The notes: generated by a model from the sequence alone, not told the origin. A stretch of 64,000 nt of DNA from Dehalococcoidia bacterium (GCA_030018455.1 JASEFU010000001.1:125545-189544), one strand, 5' to 3'. Shown: positions 17,699 through 26,725, counted from the stretch's first letter. Made by a program: numbers and translations.

Positions 17699-19312
17699 AT
17701 GGCAAAGAACTCTTTTAAAGAAGCGGCCGTAAAGATATACAACGACGCCAAACGCAGCGGCAGGCTGATCGAAAACCTTGGCCTCGACCAGGCGAAGGCG
17801 ATAGCGCTGACCCAGGACGGCGTCATCGAAACGCAGTTAGGCTCTGTCGCAGCCAACTCGGAGCCCATGTCGCGGGCAGCGCCGCATACAAAGAACAGCG
17901 TCGATAGCCCGTTCGGTGAGGAAGAAGAGCTACTGGCGCATCAGGCGGTGCAGGCCTTGAGCTCCGAGAAACTGATATCGCTCGACGTCATGGTCGGCGA
18001 CGGGAAGGACGGCGTGTCGGCGCGCTTCCTTATCCCGCTGGAGCATGCCGTCCTCGCCTACGCGCTCAAGCTTCTCTTCGGCGGGCCCCCTCTCGTCGTT
18101 GAAGACCCCACGTACACGATAATCTACTTCACCGACGAAGCGTTCGAGGCAAACAAGAGCAAGCGCCTGATCGATAAGGACATCCAGGTCCGGCTGTACA
18201 TGGGAGAGAAGAGAGGGGAGCAGGTCAAAATATGCCGCAACACCGCCTACATGGGCGAAGGGAAGAAAGGCGTCTTCCAGTTCGAGAGCTGGCGGGTGAA
18301 GGCCATCGATAAGATGGGCATCTTCCTGCACGCCGGCGCCCGCCGCGACAGGCTATGGGTGTACGACTTTCAGACTGAGCGCCCCGAGCTAATCGAGATT
18401 AATACAACGGTGGGAGGCGCCACGGCAACCGGTAAGACCACCAGCCTCTGCCGCCGTCTGGCGCGCATGCCCAAAGAATCTTCAGAGATGATCGGCGACG
18501 ACGGCGGCACCTTCAACTTCGACGGCAGCTACGCCGCGTTCGAGATGGGCGGCCTCTACGTCAAGACGGAGAACCTCGACTCCAGCCAGCCGGAGATACT
18601 GAGGGCCGCCGAATCGAAGGACACCTTCCTCGAAAACGTTGCCATATCCAAGTACCCGTACATACCCAACTTCTCCGACCTCTCGCTAACGGCGAACGGC
18701 AGGGCGGTAGTGGCCCGCGCCAACCTCGAGATCGCCAGCGCCGGCCTTCGCGCCGACAAGATCGATAGCCTCATCATCCTCACCAGGAATCCGCTGGCGA
18801 ACGTCGTCTCCAAGCTCACGCCCGAGCAGATGACGATGCAGCTCATCTACGGCGAGACCGTCGAAAGCTCAGGCGGCAATCCCGAGGAAGCGGGCAAGTT
18901 CCACCGCGAGTTCTTTCTCGACCCCTTCATCACCGGTGACCGCCTGGAGCACGCCATGATCTTCTATGACGTGGTGAAGCGCAATAACATCAAGTGCTAC
19001 CTGGCGAACACCGGCACCATCGGCCAGGACGAGATCAAGGTCGACCTCCGCCAGTCGCTCTCCGCCTACAACGACGTGCTGCGGAACCTGATGATCTTCA
19101 GCTCCGAACCAGACCACCTGGGGTACCACTTCCCCGTGCGCTGCGATAGGGCGAACCTCGACTATATGCGGGCCGCCCCCCTCTTCCCCGACAAGGCGCT
19201 GCTGGAGAAGAAGATCGAGGACTTCCTGAAAGGCCGGAGAGAGTACCTGGAGCGCTTCGAGAGCGAGTACGGGCAGATTCCCGCCAAGATACGCGACTCG
19301 CTGCCCCACTAG
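17699..19312 (+). CDS. Divergent ATP-dependent phosphoenolpyruvate carboxykinase
   Basis: 537 residues, the usual length of ATP-type PEPCK. It should interconvert oxaloacetate + ATP and PEP + CO2 + ADP. The C-terminal half aligns well in pattern: ILTRNPLANVVSKLTPEQ, HREFFLDPF and CYLANTGTIGQ correspond to the conserved SKLTPEQ, CFGAPF and NTGWTG blocks. The P-loop reads GGATATGKTT instead of the usual GLSGTGKTT, and the metal site region reads IGDDGGTFNFDG. These changes leave open a different substrate. The first 60 residues are not clearly homologous. AAGGAGACC precedes the ATG. It overlaps the end of the opposite-strand gene by 4 bases. Confidence 0.75.
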   Translation: MAKNSFKEAAVKIYNDAKRSGRLIENLGLDQAKAIALTQDGVIETQLGSVAANSEPMSRAAPHTKNSVDSPFGEEEELLAHQAVQALSSEKLISLDVMVGDGKDGVSARFLIPLEHAVLAYALKLLFGGPPLVVEDPTYTIIYFTDEAFEANKSKRLIDKDIQVRLYMGEKRGEQVKICRNTAYMGEGKKGVFQFESWRVKAIDKMGIFLHAGARRDRLWVYDFQTERPELIEINTTVGGATATGKTTSLCRRLARMPKESSEMIGDDGGTFNFDGSYAAFEMGGLYVKTENLDSSQPEILRAAESKDTFLENVAISKYPYIPNFSDLSLTANGRAVVARANLEIASAGLRADKIDSLIILTRNPLANVVSKLTPEQMTMQLIYGETVESSGGNPEEAGKFHREFFLDPFITGDRLEHAMIFYDVVKRNNIKCYLANTGTIGQDEIKVDLRQSLSAYNDVLRNLMIFSSEPDHLGYHFPVRCDRANLDYMRAAPLFPDKALLEKKIEDFLKGRREYLERFESEYGQIPAKIRDSLPH

Positions 19313-20712
19313 CGCCGCCGCCTGCGTCGCCTTCCGCCGGCAACAGCCGTCTCACGCCTGCCACGACTGCGGGCGGGCGCCGCAGTCTCCGCCGACCACA
19401 GCCTGGCAACCGCAGGGATGCCGATCGCCGCCGTCAGCGCCGCCAGCGGCAGTAACGGAATGTGGAAGCGCGGCTCAGCGAAGAATACGACGTGGAACAC
19501 CGCCCACGAAGCGAACACGAACGCCATCCATCGCACGGCCCGCATCCGCCGGCCGGCGACCAGCCCCACGGCCGCGAAGAGCAGCAGCGTCCAGTAGTAC
19601 GCGTCGGCGAGCCAGATCAGGGCGCTACGCACCGCCGACGGCGCCACCGGCTCAGAAGCGTAGTTGGCCCACTCCAGCGCGTCGGAATCGGGGATGAAAA
19701 GATAGTATAGCTTCTTCAGCGACAGCTCGACCTCCTCCGCGGGATGGCTGGTCGCGTACTCCCACGCCAGCTCGCGCCCCTCGCGGCTGAACAGCGCCTC
19801 CCTTTCGGTCTGGTCGATCCCGGGCTCCAGCGCCCAGAGGTCCTTCGGGGTGACGAAGCGGCCGGTGGCGTAAGGGCTGTGTCCGATGCGCAGGTTAAAG
19901 CCATCATTCGCCGAAATGAGGATGGGCTCCTCGAAGGTCAGCACGTTGCGCACCGTCCACGGCAGTATCACGACCAGCATCGCGCCGACGACGACCACCG
20001 TGCGCTTGAACGCCTCCGTCCAGCCCCGAAACGAGCCCCACAGCACCAGCGCGTACACCGGCAGCAGCAGCCCCTGTCCCCGCACCAGCGACGCGGCCCC
20101 GATGACAACGCCCAGCAATGCCGCGGCCCACAGCGAGCGGCTCCCCTCCCAGTCCTTCGTCCTCAGCAAGACGAACAGCGCCAGGCAGAACCAGGCGGTG
20201 AAGTAGACGTCGGCGTAAAGGGTCGAACTCCAGAAGATGTGGTTGGGGTAGAAAGCGATGATTGCCGCGCCGATCAGCCCCACGCGCCGCCCGAACAGCA
20301 ACTCACCGATGCGGTACACGAGGTACACCGTCAGCACGCCGGCAACCACGTTCAACAGCTTACCGGCCGTAAGGCCCGTGCCGAACACGAAGAAGACCGC
20401 CGCCAGCGACGCCGGCCAGCCCGGCGGCCATAGCGTGGTCGGGCTACCGCCGGGCCCGGCCGCGAAGACGGACTGGCGCTCTTCCTCCGACGCTCCCGTA
20501 TCCCTAGGCTCGCTGTCGATCCGCATCGTGAAGCCGCGGCCCTCCGCGAGGTTGGAGGCGACCGCGTAGTACCACTGCGGGTCGACGACGGGAGGCGGCT
20601 CCGACTGCGCGTGTAGCACCCAGAAAAGGCGCAGGACAAGCGCCGCCGCCAGGACTAGGAGCAACAGGCGGTTGCTCCTGATCTTCTCCATATCCGCCGC
20701 CGTCGCGTTCAT
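19309..20712 (-). CDS. GT39/ArnT-like membrane glycosyltransferase
   Basis: 467 residues with about ten membrane helices. The N-terminal helix (LLLLVLAAALVLRLFWVLHA) is followed by a loop with the acidic residue and YYAVASNLAEGRGF, as in PMT/ArnT enzymes that move sugars from polyprenyl carriers. GSPTTLWPPGWPASLAAVF is typical of the family. Acceptor unknown; a cell-surface protein or lipid is likely. An in-frame ATG at 20691 (MEKIRSN) with GGCGGCGG upstream is a good alternative start. A TGCTATGAT extended -10 ends 7 bases before the longer start. Confidence 0.78.
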   Translation of the reverse strand: MNATAADMEKIRSNRLLLLVLAAALVLRLFWVLHAQSEPPPVVDPQWYYAVASNLAEGRGFTMRIDSEPRDTGASEEERQSVFAAGPGGSPTTLWPPGWPASLAAVFFVFGTGLTAGKLLNVVAGVLTVYLVYRIGELLFGRRVGLIGAAIIAFYPNHIFWSSTLYADVYFTAWFCLALFVLLRTKDWEGSRSLWAAALLGVVIGAASLVRGQGLLLPVYALVLWGSFRGWTEAFKRTVVVVGAMLVVILPWTVRNVLTFEEPILISANDGFNLRIGHSPYATGRFVTPKDLWALEPGIDQTEREALFSREGRELAWEYATSHPAEEVELSLKKLYYLFIPDSDALEWANYASEPVAPSAVRSALIWLADAYYWTLLLFAAVGLVAGRRMRAVRWMAFVFASWAVFHVVFFAEPRFHIPLLPLAALTAAIGIPAVARLWSAETAAPARSRGRRETAVAGGRRRRRRR

Positions 20713-20777
20713 GCGCGAATCATAGCACGAACGCGAATCTTGCTCGCAGTGTTCGCAACGTTTTCCTTCCCCGGGGC

Positions 20778-20806
20778 TTGACGAGAAAGACTGTACGCGC
20801 TAATGT
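20778..20806 (+). promoter_or_regulatory. Promoter of the Fur-family/ECF transporter operon
   Basis: TTGACG (20778-20783), 17-base spacer, TAATGT (20801-20806). The operator palindrome begins at the last base of the -10 box, so bound regulator would block RNA polymerase. Confidence 0.7.
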
Positions 20807-20825
20807 GCAACTGCAATTAGTTGCA
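20806..20825 (+). promoter_or_regulatory. Palindromic operator, Fur-family box
   Basis: TGCAACT-GCAATT-AGTTGCA, a perfect 7-bp inverted repeat around 6 bases, fits the 7-x-7 layout of Fur/Zur/Nur-type boxes. It lies between the -10 box and the ribosome site of the regulator gene, which suggests autoregulation and control of the downstream metal transporter. The metal sensed is not shown by the DNA. Confidence 0.7.
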
Positions 20826-20835
20826 GGAGGCCCGA

Positions 20836-21279
20836 ATGAGCTGCGAAGCGGAGATCGCCGATCTTCTGCGGGAAGCGGGCCACAGGCTAACGCCGCAGCG
20901 CCTGACCATCCTTTCCATCCTCCGCCACGCCGGGGATCACCTCACTGCCGCTGAAATCCTCGACCGCGTCAAGGAAACCTACCCGTACGTCGACATATCG
21001 ACCGTTTACCGGACGATGAGCGCGCTGAAAGACCTCGGGCTCGTTTCGGAGACAGACATGGGGAGCGGCGAGCACAGCTACGAGTGGACGGTCCCCGAGC
21101 CTCATCACCACCTGATATGCAGGGAGTGCGGCCTGGAGATATCGCTCAACCATCGTTACCTGGAGGCCATCGAGCGCCGCCTGCTCGATGACTACGGCTT
21201 CGAGGCCGAGCTGGCGCACTTCGCCATTTTCGGCACCTGTCGCGCCTGCCGCGAGAAGAAGGCGGCCGGCGCAAGCTGA
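20836..21279 (+). CDS. Fur-family metal-dependent regulator
   Basis: 147 residues from the ATG at 20836, after AGGAGG. The winged-helix half contains RLTPQRLTIL and VDISTVYRTMSALKDLGLV, both diagnostic. PEPHHHLICRECG is the regulatory metal-site region, and CRACREKK gives the second pair of structural Cys (CRECG / CRACR). It is the first gene of an operon with a CbiMNQO transporter, so nickel (Nur-like) or cobalt control is likely; zinc (Zur) cannot be excluded. The operator overlaps its own promoter. Confidence 0.9.
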   Translation: MSCEAEIADLLREAGHRLTPQRLTILSILRHAGDHLTAAEILDRVKETYPYVDISTVYRTMSALKDLGLVSETDMGSGEHSYEWTVPEPHHHLICRECGLEISLNHRYLEAIERRLLDDYGFEAELAHFAIFGTCRACREKKAAGAS

Positions 21280-21295
21280 CGCGGAAGGAGGCGTG

Positions 21296-21997
21296 ATGGC
21301 CTACGTCAATCCAATTCCCCAAACACTGCCCGAGCCGGCGGGAATGCACATCCCCGACGGCTTCGTAAACGCTCCTGTAGCTGCGGTCGGCTTCGTGCTT
21401 GCCGCCGCAGTCCTCGCGTTCGCGGTGCGAAAGACGAACCGCGACCTGCAAGACAGGATGGTGCCTCTCATGGGAGTGATGGCGGCGTTCATCTTCGCCG
21501 CCCAGATGATGAACTTTCCCGTCGCCGGCGGCACCTCCGGGCACCTGATCGGGGGCGCGCTCGCCGCTATACTGCTCGGCCCGTGGGCAGCCGTCATCGT
21601 CATGACCTGCGTGGTGGGAGTGCAGGCGCTCATCTTCCAGGACGGCGGTCTGGCGGCGCTGGGGGTTAACACCCTCAACATGGCGATCGTCGCCGTCGCT
21701 GTGGGCTACCCCGTCTACAGGCTGCTCACGCTCCTGGGAAACGGACGCCCCACGTCGGGCTACATTGCCGGCTTCGCCGCGGCCTGGCTCTCGGTGCAGT
21801 GCGCCGCCCTGTTCGCGAGCTTTGAGCTTGCCCTGTCGGACACCTCACCGCTGGAAGTGGCGCTGCCGGCCATGATCGGGGTCCACGCCCTCATCGGCAT
21901 CGGCGAGGGACTCATCACCGTCGCTGCCCTCGCCTTCATCGCTGCAACCCGAAGAGACCTGCTATTCGCACAGGAGGCCTCCCTTGAGACAGACTAG
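21296..21997 (+). CDS. cbiM: CbiM/NikM, substrate-binding membrane subunit of a Co/Ni ECF transporter
   Basis: 233 residues from the ATG at 21296, which has AAGGAGG upstream. The core begins MHIPDGF at residue 17. In characterised CbiM/NikM the N-terminal amine and following His of this motif bind the metal, so the first residue should be the Met of MHIPDG. The 16 extra residues (MAYVNPIPQTLPEPAG) are not a signal peptide; either they are removed or the ATG at 21344 is used. Several membrane helices follow, including GGTSGHLIGGALAAILLGP (the His is a further metal ligand). Next in the operon is the N subunit, overlapping by 14 bases. Confidence 0.88.
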   Translation: MAYVNPIPQTLPEPAGMHIPDGFVNAPVAAVGFVLAAAVLAFAVRKTNRDLQDRMVPLMGVMAAFIFAAQMMNFPVAGGTSGHLIGGALAAILLGPWAAVIVMTCVVGVQALIFQDGGLAALGVNTLNMAIVAVAVGYPVYRLLTLLGNGRPTSGYIAGFAAAWLSVQCAALFASFELALSDTSPLEVALPAMIGVHALIGIGEGLITVAALAFIAATRRDLLFAQEASLETD

Positions 21998-22328
21998 GAA
22001 TCTCCTGCTTCTTGTCGCGGTCGGGCTCGGAATCGCCCTCTTGATAACCCTGTTCAGCCCTCTTGCCTCGCCGGAGCCGGACGGTCTCGAGCGAGTGGCT
22101 GAGGACGAAGAGTTCATCGACAAGGCCAAAGACCCGCCCTACGAGGTAATCGCCGACTACGTGTTCCCCTGGGTAGATAACGAGGACGCGGCAACCATCC
22201 TCGCGGGCGCGACCGGCGTGGCAATCGTTGCCGCGATTGTCTTCGCCCTCGGATTCGTCCTCGTGCGGTTTTCGGGACGCGCCGCGCCCTCCCGAGAGAC
22301 TCCCGCGGGGCGCGACAGCCCGTCGTAG
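21984..22328 (+). CDS. CbiN/NikN-like PDGLE-domain subunit of the Co/Ni ECF transporter
   Basis: 114 residues from a TTG at 21984 preceded by AGGAGG. Two membrane helices (about 6-26 and 71-93) flank an outside loop containing PDGLERVAEDEEF, the PDGLE motif seen in CbiN, NikN and some fused NikM proteins. The subunit helps load metal into CbiM. Its start lies inside the end of cbiM, so translation is coupled. The tail after the second helix is polar and not conserved. Confidence 0.82.
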   Translation: MRQTRNLLLLVAVGLGIALLITLFSPLASPEPDGLERVAEDEEFIDKAKDPPYEVIADYVFPWVDNEDAATILAGATGVAIVAAIVFALGFVLVRFSGRAAPSRETPAGRDSPS

Positions 22329-22337
22329 GAGGGTGTT

Positions 22338-23138
22338 ATGTCGATAACCCTTCCGCTGGGGGAGAGATACCTCCCCGGCGGGAGCTTCCTCCACCGCCTC
22401 GACGCCCGCACCAAGGTGGCCGGGGCGTTCGCGTTCGTCTTCACCGCGACGCTCATCCCTTTCGGGCGCTGGCCCGCCTTCGCGGCGATGGCGGCGCTCC
22501 TCGCGCTCATAACGTTCGCCGCCCGCCTCTCGCCTCTACTCGTCTTGCGACGCTCCGCCCTCGCGCTGCCCTTCCTGCTCGTCGCCCTGCCGCTTCTCTT
22601 CCTGAAAGACGGCGACGAATTGTTCTCGATCCCGCTCCTCGCCTGGCGGTTGGAAGTGACCGACGCCGGAGCCATCGCCGTCGGCTCCATTCTCGCGAAG
22701 GCGCTGCTCTCCGTGGCCGCCGCCGTCGTTCTCACCGCGACGACGGCGCCGCTCGATCTTCTGCGCGCGCTGCGGTCGCTCGGGGTGCCGCGCATTATCG
22801 TCGCCACCGTCCTCTTCATGTACCGCTACATCTTCGTCATCGTCGACGAGGCGATGCGCCTGCTGCGCGCGAGGGAGAGCCGCAGCGCCCGCGCCGGACG
22901 CGGCAGCGGCGGCCCCGTGACCTGGCGGGCGCAGGTGCTGGGCAACATGGTCGGTTCGCTGTTCCTGCGCAGCTACGAGCGCAGCGAGCGCGTGTTCGCG
23001 GCGATGACGGCGCGCGGGTTCCGCGGCGAGGTGCGCTCGCTTGCCGCGCCGGCCATGACTCACGCGGACTGGCTCGCTCTGGCGACGCTGGGCGCGTGCC
23101 TCATCGCGCTGCTGACGTACGAAATGGTGCCGAGATGA
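22338..23138 (+). CDS. cbiQ: CbiQ, transmembrane coupling subunit of the Co/Ni ECF transporter
   Basis: 266 residues. ECF T-component: FLHRLDARTKVAG at the start is the classic motif, and the cytoplasmic coupling helices contain ARESRSARAGRG and, near the end, the ERVFAAMTARGFRG element that contacts the ATPases. Five or more membrane helices. GGAGGG precedes the ATG at 22338. It overlaps cbiO by four bases (ATGA). Confidence 0.9.
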   Translation: MSITLPLGERYLPGGSFLHRLDARTKVAGAFAFVFTATLIPFGRWPAFAAMAALLALITFAARLSPLLVLRRSALALPFLLVALPLLFLKDGDELFSIPLLAWRLEVTDAGAIAVGSILAKALLSVAAAVVLTATTAPLDLLRALRSLGVPRIIVATVLFMYRYIFVIVDEAMRLLRARESRSARAGRGSGGPVTWRAQVLGNMVGSLFLRSYERSERVFAAMTARGFRGEVRSLAAPAMTHADWLALATLGACLIALLTYEMVPR

Positions 23139-23851
23139 ACGCCCCGCCCGCAATCGCAATCCGCGACCTCTCTTTCTCCTATCCGGACGGCCATCGCGCG
23201 CTCCACGGCGTGAGCGTGACGGTCGCCCGCGGCGAGAAGGTCGCGCTCGTCGGGCCGAACGGCGCCGGCAAGTCGACGCTGCTGCTCCACTTGAACGGCA
23301 TCCTGAGGGGGAGGGGCCAGATCGAGGTCATGGGCCGCCCGCTCAGGGACGGACATTTCCCCGAGGTGCGGGCGCTGGTGGGACTCGTCTTCCAGAACCC
23401 GGACGACCAGCTATTCTCCCCCACCGTCTTCGAGGACGTTGCGTTCGGGCCCCTCTACATGGGCCTCCCGCAGGAAGAAGTCCGGCGGCGCGTCTCGGAG
23501 GCGCTGGCGCAGGTGGGCATGTCGGAGATGGAGCGAAGGATGCCCCACCACCTCAGCCTGGGGGAACGCAAGCGCATTGCCATCGCCACCGTCCTCTCCA
23601 TGAACCCCGAGATCCTCGCTGTGGACGAGCCGTCGATGGGGCTCGACTTGCGGGCGCGGCGGGCGCTAATCGAATTGCTGCGACGCCTCCCACAGACCAT
23701 CATCGCCTGCACCCACGACATGCACCTCGTGCGTGACCTCTTCCCCCGCACGATCGTCCTCGACCGCGGACGCATTGTCGCCGACCGGCCGACGGCGGAG
23801 CTTCTCGCCGACGCCGCTCTCCTCGAGGCGCACGGTCTCGAAGCGCCCTGA
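23135..23851 (+). CDS. cbiO: CbiO, ATPase of the Co/Ni ECF transporter
   Basis: 238 residues from the ATG at 23135, overlapping cbiQ. Walker A GPNGAGKST, Q-loop VFQNPDDQLFSPTVFEDVAFGP (typical of ECF ATPases), signature LSLGERKRIAIA and Walker B AVDEPSMGLD are all present. It powers Co2+ or Ni2+ uptake, needed here perhaps for [NiFe]-hydrogenase or cobamide enzymes. Last gene of the five-gene operon; a 93-base gap with a 6-bp GC hairpin but no clear T-tract follows. Confidence 0.93.
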   Translation: MNAPPAIAIRDLSFSYPDGHRALHGVSVTVARGEKVALVGPNGAGKSTLLLHLNGILRGRGQIEVMGRPLRDGHFPEVRALVGLVFQNPDDQLFSPTVFEDVAFGPLYMGLPQEEVRRRVSEALAQVGMSEMERRMPHHLSLGERKRIAIATVLSMNPEILAVDEPSMGLDLRARRALIELLRRLPQTIIACTHDMHLVRDLFPRTIVLDRGRIVADRPTAELLADAALLEAHGLEAP

Positions 23852-23944
23852 TCCGTCGATAACGCGCCTGAGCCGGGTCCAGGGCAGACGACGCGACGGG
23901 CGTCGCGCCTCGCTGAGACTACTTGGGGCTTTCCGGGGGATCGC

Positions 23945-26410
23945 CTAGCCCGCCCGCTGGTCGATGCGGCCTGCGGGCACCCGCTCGACCGCCACCAGCC
24001 TCGTCTCCTCGTCCAGCCACACGAGCAGCGGCGGCAGGACGACGAGCGTCGCCATGAGACAGAGGGCCATGTCGAGGACGGTGACCTTGCCGAAGCTCTC
24101 CAGCAGCGGGAAGTTGGAGAAGGCGAGGGCCGCGAACCCGCCGATAACGGTCAGCCCGGAGGCGGCAATCGCCCGCCCGATCTGGAGCGAGGCAATCCTC
24201 ATTGCCGGCCGCGGCTCGTGTCCGTTCTCCCGCTCCTCGAAGTAGCGCGACATCAGCAGGATGGTGAACTCCGTTCCCATGGCGATGATCAGCGGCCCCG
24301 AGACGGAGGTGAGCGGGTTCAGCTCAATCCCCAGCAGGTAGAGGATAACCGACGAGCCGCCCAGAGCGAGGACGATTGGCAGGACGGGCAGTACTGCTTT
24401 CACCGGGTTGCGGTACACGAGGAGAAGGCCGACCGTTATCGCGCCCAGGGCGGCGATCGTCATGAGCCCGCGGTTCTGCGACAGCGCGTTCGCCGTCTCG
24501 GCGCCGATGACCGATAGCCCGCCGGCCGTGATGGACACGCCGGGCGGCAGATCGGTGTCCGCCTCGATTTCGCGCACGATGGCCCGGCGCTCATTCAGCG
24601 ACATGTCGCCCACGCTGAACACGATGCTTGCCTGCCTGTGATCGGCGCTCACAAGCGATTTCAGGACGCTCTCCGGCGTAACGCTCAGCAACGCCTCGAC
24701 GTCCCCGCGGTCTGGGGTCCGACCGTTGCCCGCCTGGGAGACGACCGACGCCAGGCTGTTCGCGCGCTGCAGCTCGGGATGCTGCGCCATCTGCTCCTGC
24801 TGGAACTCCTGCATCCACGACAGCACGTCGGGCCTGAGCACGTCATCCGCCTCGACCAAAATCCCCAGCTCGCTTGTGGAGCCGGCCGTGTCGCGGATGT
24901 AGTACAGGTCCTTCAGCACGGGGCTGTTTTGCGGAATGAACTTCTCGGGGTCGGTCTGGAGAGGAATGCGCTGGTCGAGGAACAACCCCAGCAGCACCAC
25001 AAACAGGCCGATGGCGATTACGGGCAGCAGCCGGCCGACGGTGTTCGCGGTAATGGTGTTGACGACGTTCTCGACCTGCAGGCCGCGTCTCCTGGAAGCG
25101 GTCGTCACGCTTCGAGAGGCGCGCCTTCCTCGCAGGAAGAGAACACTGTGCAGAAAGAGAAGTCCGGCAAAGAAGAGGATGATCGTGCCCACCGCCAGCA
25201 TCGACCCGAAATCGCGAATCATAGGCACGCGCGAGATGTGCAGGACCAGGAAGCCCGCCGACGCCGCCAGGACCGCCACGGCAACCGCCGTCCCGATTCG
25301 CGGCAGCGAGGCCGCGAGCGCGTCGCGCATGCTGCCGGTGCGCCGCAACTCCTCGTCGAACCGGCTGTGGAACTGGATGGCAAAGTCCACCCCCAGGCCA
25401 ATGAGGATGGGCAGGCCTGATATCGTGACCATCGTCAGGGGGAGGCCAAGGAACCCCATCAGGCCGAACGCCCACACGCAGCCGATCAGCACCACCGGCA
25501 GCGACAGCAGCGGCCAGTCGGCCCGGAACACAAGCAGCAGCACGACGACCATCAGCGCCGTCGCCAGGGCGCCCATGCGCACCAGGTTGTCGCGCATGCT
25601 GTCGTTGATCTCCTTGATGAGGATCGCCGGGCCGGAGGGGAGAGTATGGAGTCCATCGAAGGAGTAGCCTCTCACCAGCTCCGTTAAGTCGCCGGCGGCC
25701 GCCGCCTGTTCGTCGATCGACATGTTGCCGTTGAGGCGTATCACCATCAGGCCGTGCTCGCGGTCGGGAACAATGTCGGCCATCTCGGGGCGCACCTGGC
25801 CCGTCGCATCGAAGAGGAGGAACTCAACCAGCCGCGGGTTTTCCAGCGACAGTTCGCCTACCTGCGCAAAGCGTTCCGCGTCGGCGCCCCTCTCGGCGGC
25901 GAACTCCTGCGCCACCTGCGCCCTTGCCGCATCCGCGGCCGCTTCTTGCTCCGCTAGCGACGCTCCCGCGGCCGCCGCCTCGTTGCGCGCCTGCGCCGCT
26001 GCTTCCTCTTGCCTTTCGGCGAGCTGGCGGACCGCAATCTCCTGCTGCAGCGTCATCTGCTCGAGGCCCGTCTGTACTACGGTCAGCGGGCTGACAACCG
26101 AGAAGTAGCGGGAATCGGCGTTGATCGATCCCTCGAGCTCCTCCAGCTTCGAGAGGTTAGACGGTTCGAACAGCCGCAGCACGTCCCCTTCGAAGAGGAC
26201 GAGCATGGGGTCGCCCCCGAACTGGTTCTGATACCGTAGGTTATCCTGATAGACCTTGGAATTGGCGGGCAGCAGCGTGTCCTGCCCGGTCTTGAAGTGA
26301 ATGCGCGGTATTCCCAGCGCGAGGATGATAGTGGCGATAACGGCGGCGACGACAACGGGCAAATGGTAGCGGCTGATGACCGCCGTCAACGGAAGCCAGA
26401 CTCGACGCAT
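23945..26410 (-). CDS. RND-superfamily (MMPL/HpnN-like) exporter
   Basis: 821 residues from the ATG at 26410 (MRRVWLPLTAVISRYH); a frame 25 residues longer starts at 26485 but lacks a ribosome site. Two-fold repeat: an N-terminal helix, a large outside domain (about 40-260, Ala/Glu-rich coiled coil in the middle), five helices with ISGLPILIGLGVDFAIQFHSRFDE, then a second helix, outside domain and five helices with SGPLIIAMGTEFTILLMSRYFEE. These GxxxD-type helix-4 motifs are those of proton-driven lipid/hopanoid RND exporters. Probable cargo is a lipid. It stands alone, convergent with cbiO. Confidence 0.85.
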   Translation of the reverse strand: MRRVWLPLTAVISRYHLPVVVAAVIATIILALGIPRIHFKTGQDTLLPANSKVYQDNLRYQNQFGGDPMLVLFEGDVLRLFEPSNLSKLEELEGSINADSRYFSVVSPLTVVQTGLEQMTLQQEIAVRQLAERQEEAAAQARNEAAAAGASLAEQEAAADAARAQVAQEFAAERGADAERFAQVGELSLENPRLVEFLLFDATGQVRPEMADIVPDREHGLMVIRLNGNMSIDEQAAAAGDLTELVRGYSFDGLHTLPSGPAILIKEINDSMRDNLVRMGALATALMVVVLLLVFRADWPLLSLPVVLIGCVWAFGLMGFLGLPLTMVTISGLPILIGLGVDFAIQFHSRFDEELRRTGSMRDALAASLPRIGTAVAVAVLAASAGFLVLHISRVPMIRDFGSMLAVGTIILFFAGLLFLHSVLFLRGRRASRSVTTASRRRGLQVENVVNTITANTVGRLLPVIAIGLFVVLLGLFLDQRIPLQTDPEKFIPQNSPVLKDLYYIRDTAGSTSELGILVEADDVLRPDVLSWMQEFQQEQMAQHPELQRANSLASVVSQAGNGRTPDRGDVEALLSVTPESVLKSLVSADHRQASIVFSVGDMSLNERRAIVREIEADTDLPPGVSITAGGLSVIGAETANALSQNRGLMTIAALGAITVGLLLVYRNPVKAVLPVLPIVLALGGSSVILYLLGIELNPLTSVSGPLIIAMGTEFTILLMSRYFEERENGHEPRPAMRIASLQIGRAIAASGLTVIGGFAALAFSNFPLLESFGKVTVLDMALCLMATLVVLPPLLVWLDEETRLVAVERVPAGRIDQRAG

Positions 26411-26588
26411 CTCCCAGCGCTCCCCCGGCTTTGTCCTCCCACTCGCTCCGTCTGTCCCGCACAGCCCCTCATCTTCTTCGTACATTAAGAGCTAACGTTT
26501 GTCAAGCGGCGCCGTTACCCCGGAGCACTAGCCCACTCCGAGCCGTCCGTTCCTTCAAAGATTTCGCGTGAAAATGGTCCGGACCTTA

Positions 26589-26617
26589 TTGTCGGCGCAG
26601 GCGCCCGCTGCTATAAT
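26589..26617 (+). promoter_or_regulatory. Promoter of the pyr operon
   Basis: TTGTCG (26589-26594), 17-base spacer, TATAAT (26612-26617). Transcription would start near 26624, about 135 bases before pyrR, leaving room for the leader below. Confidence 0.75.
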
Positions 26618-26643
26618 GTGCTCACTGAAGCGGCAAAACCTTT

Positions 26644-26674
26644 AAGTCCGGTCCCGTGAGGCCGGAAAGGGGAC
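26644..26674 (+). promoter_or_regulatory. PyrR-binding RNA element in the pyr leader
   Basis: AAGTCC then GTGAGGCC within a stem-loop (TCCGG at 26647-26651 pairs with CCGGA at 26662-26666, ten-base loop) matches the AGUCC...GUGAGGCU consensus bound by PyrR. When UMP or UTP is high, PyrR would stabilise this anti-antiterminator and let the terminator at 26726-26757 form. Confidence 0.75.
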
Positions 26675-26725
26675 AAATGGCGGGCATACAGGCCCCGAAC
26701 AAGAGCACCGAAGTAGAGGAGGATG

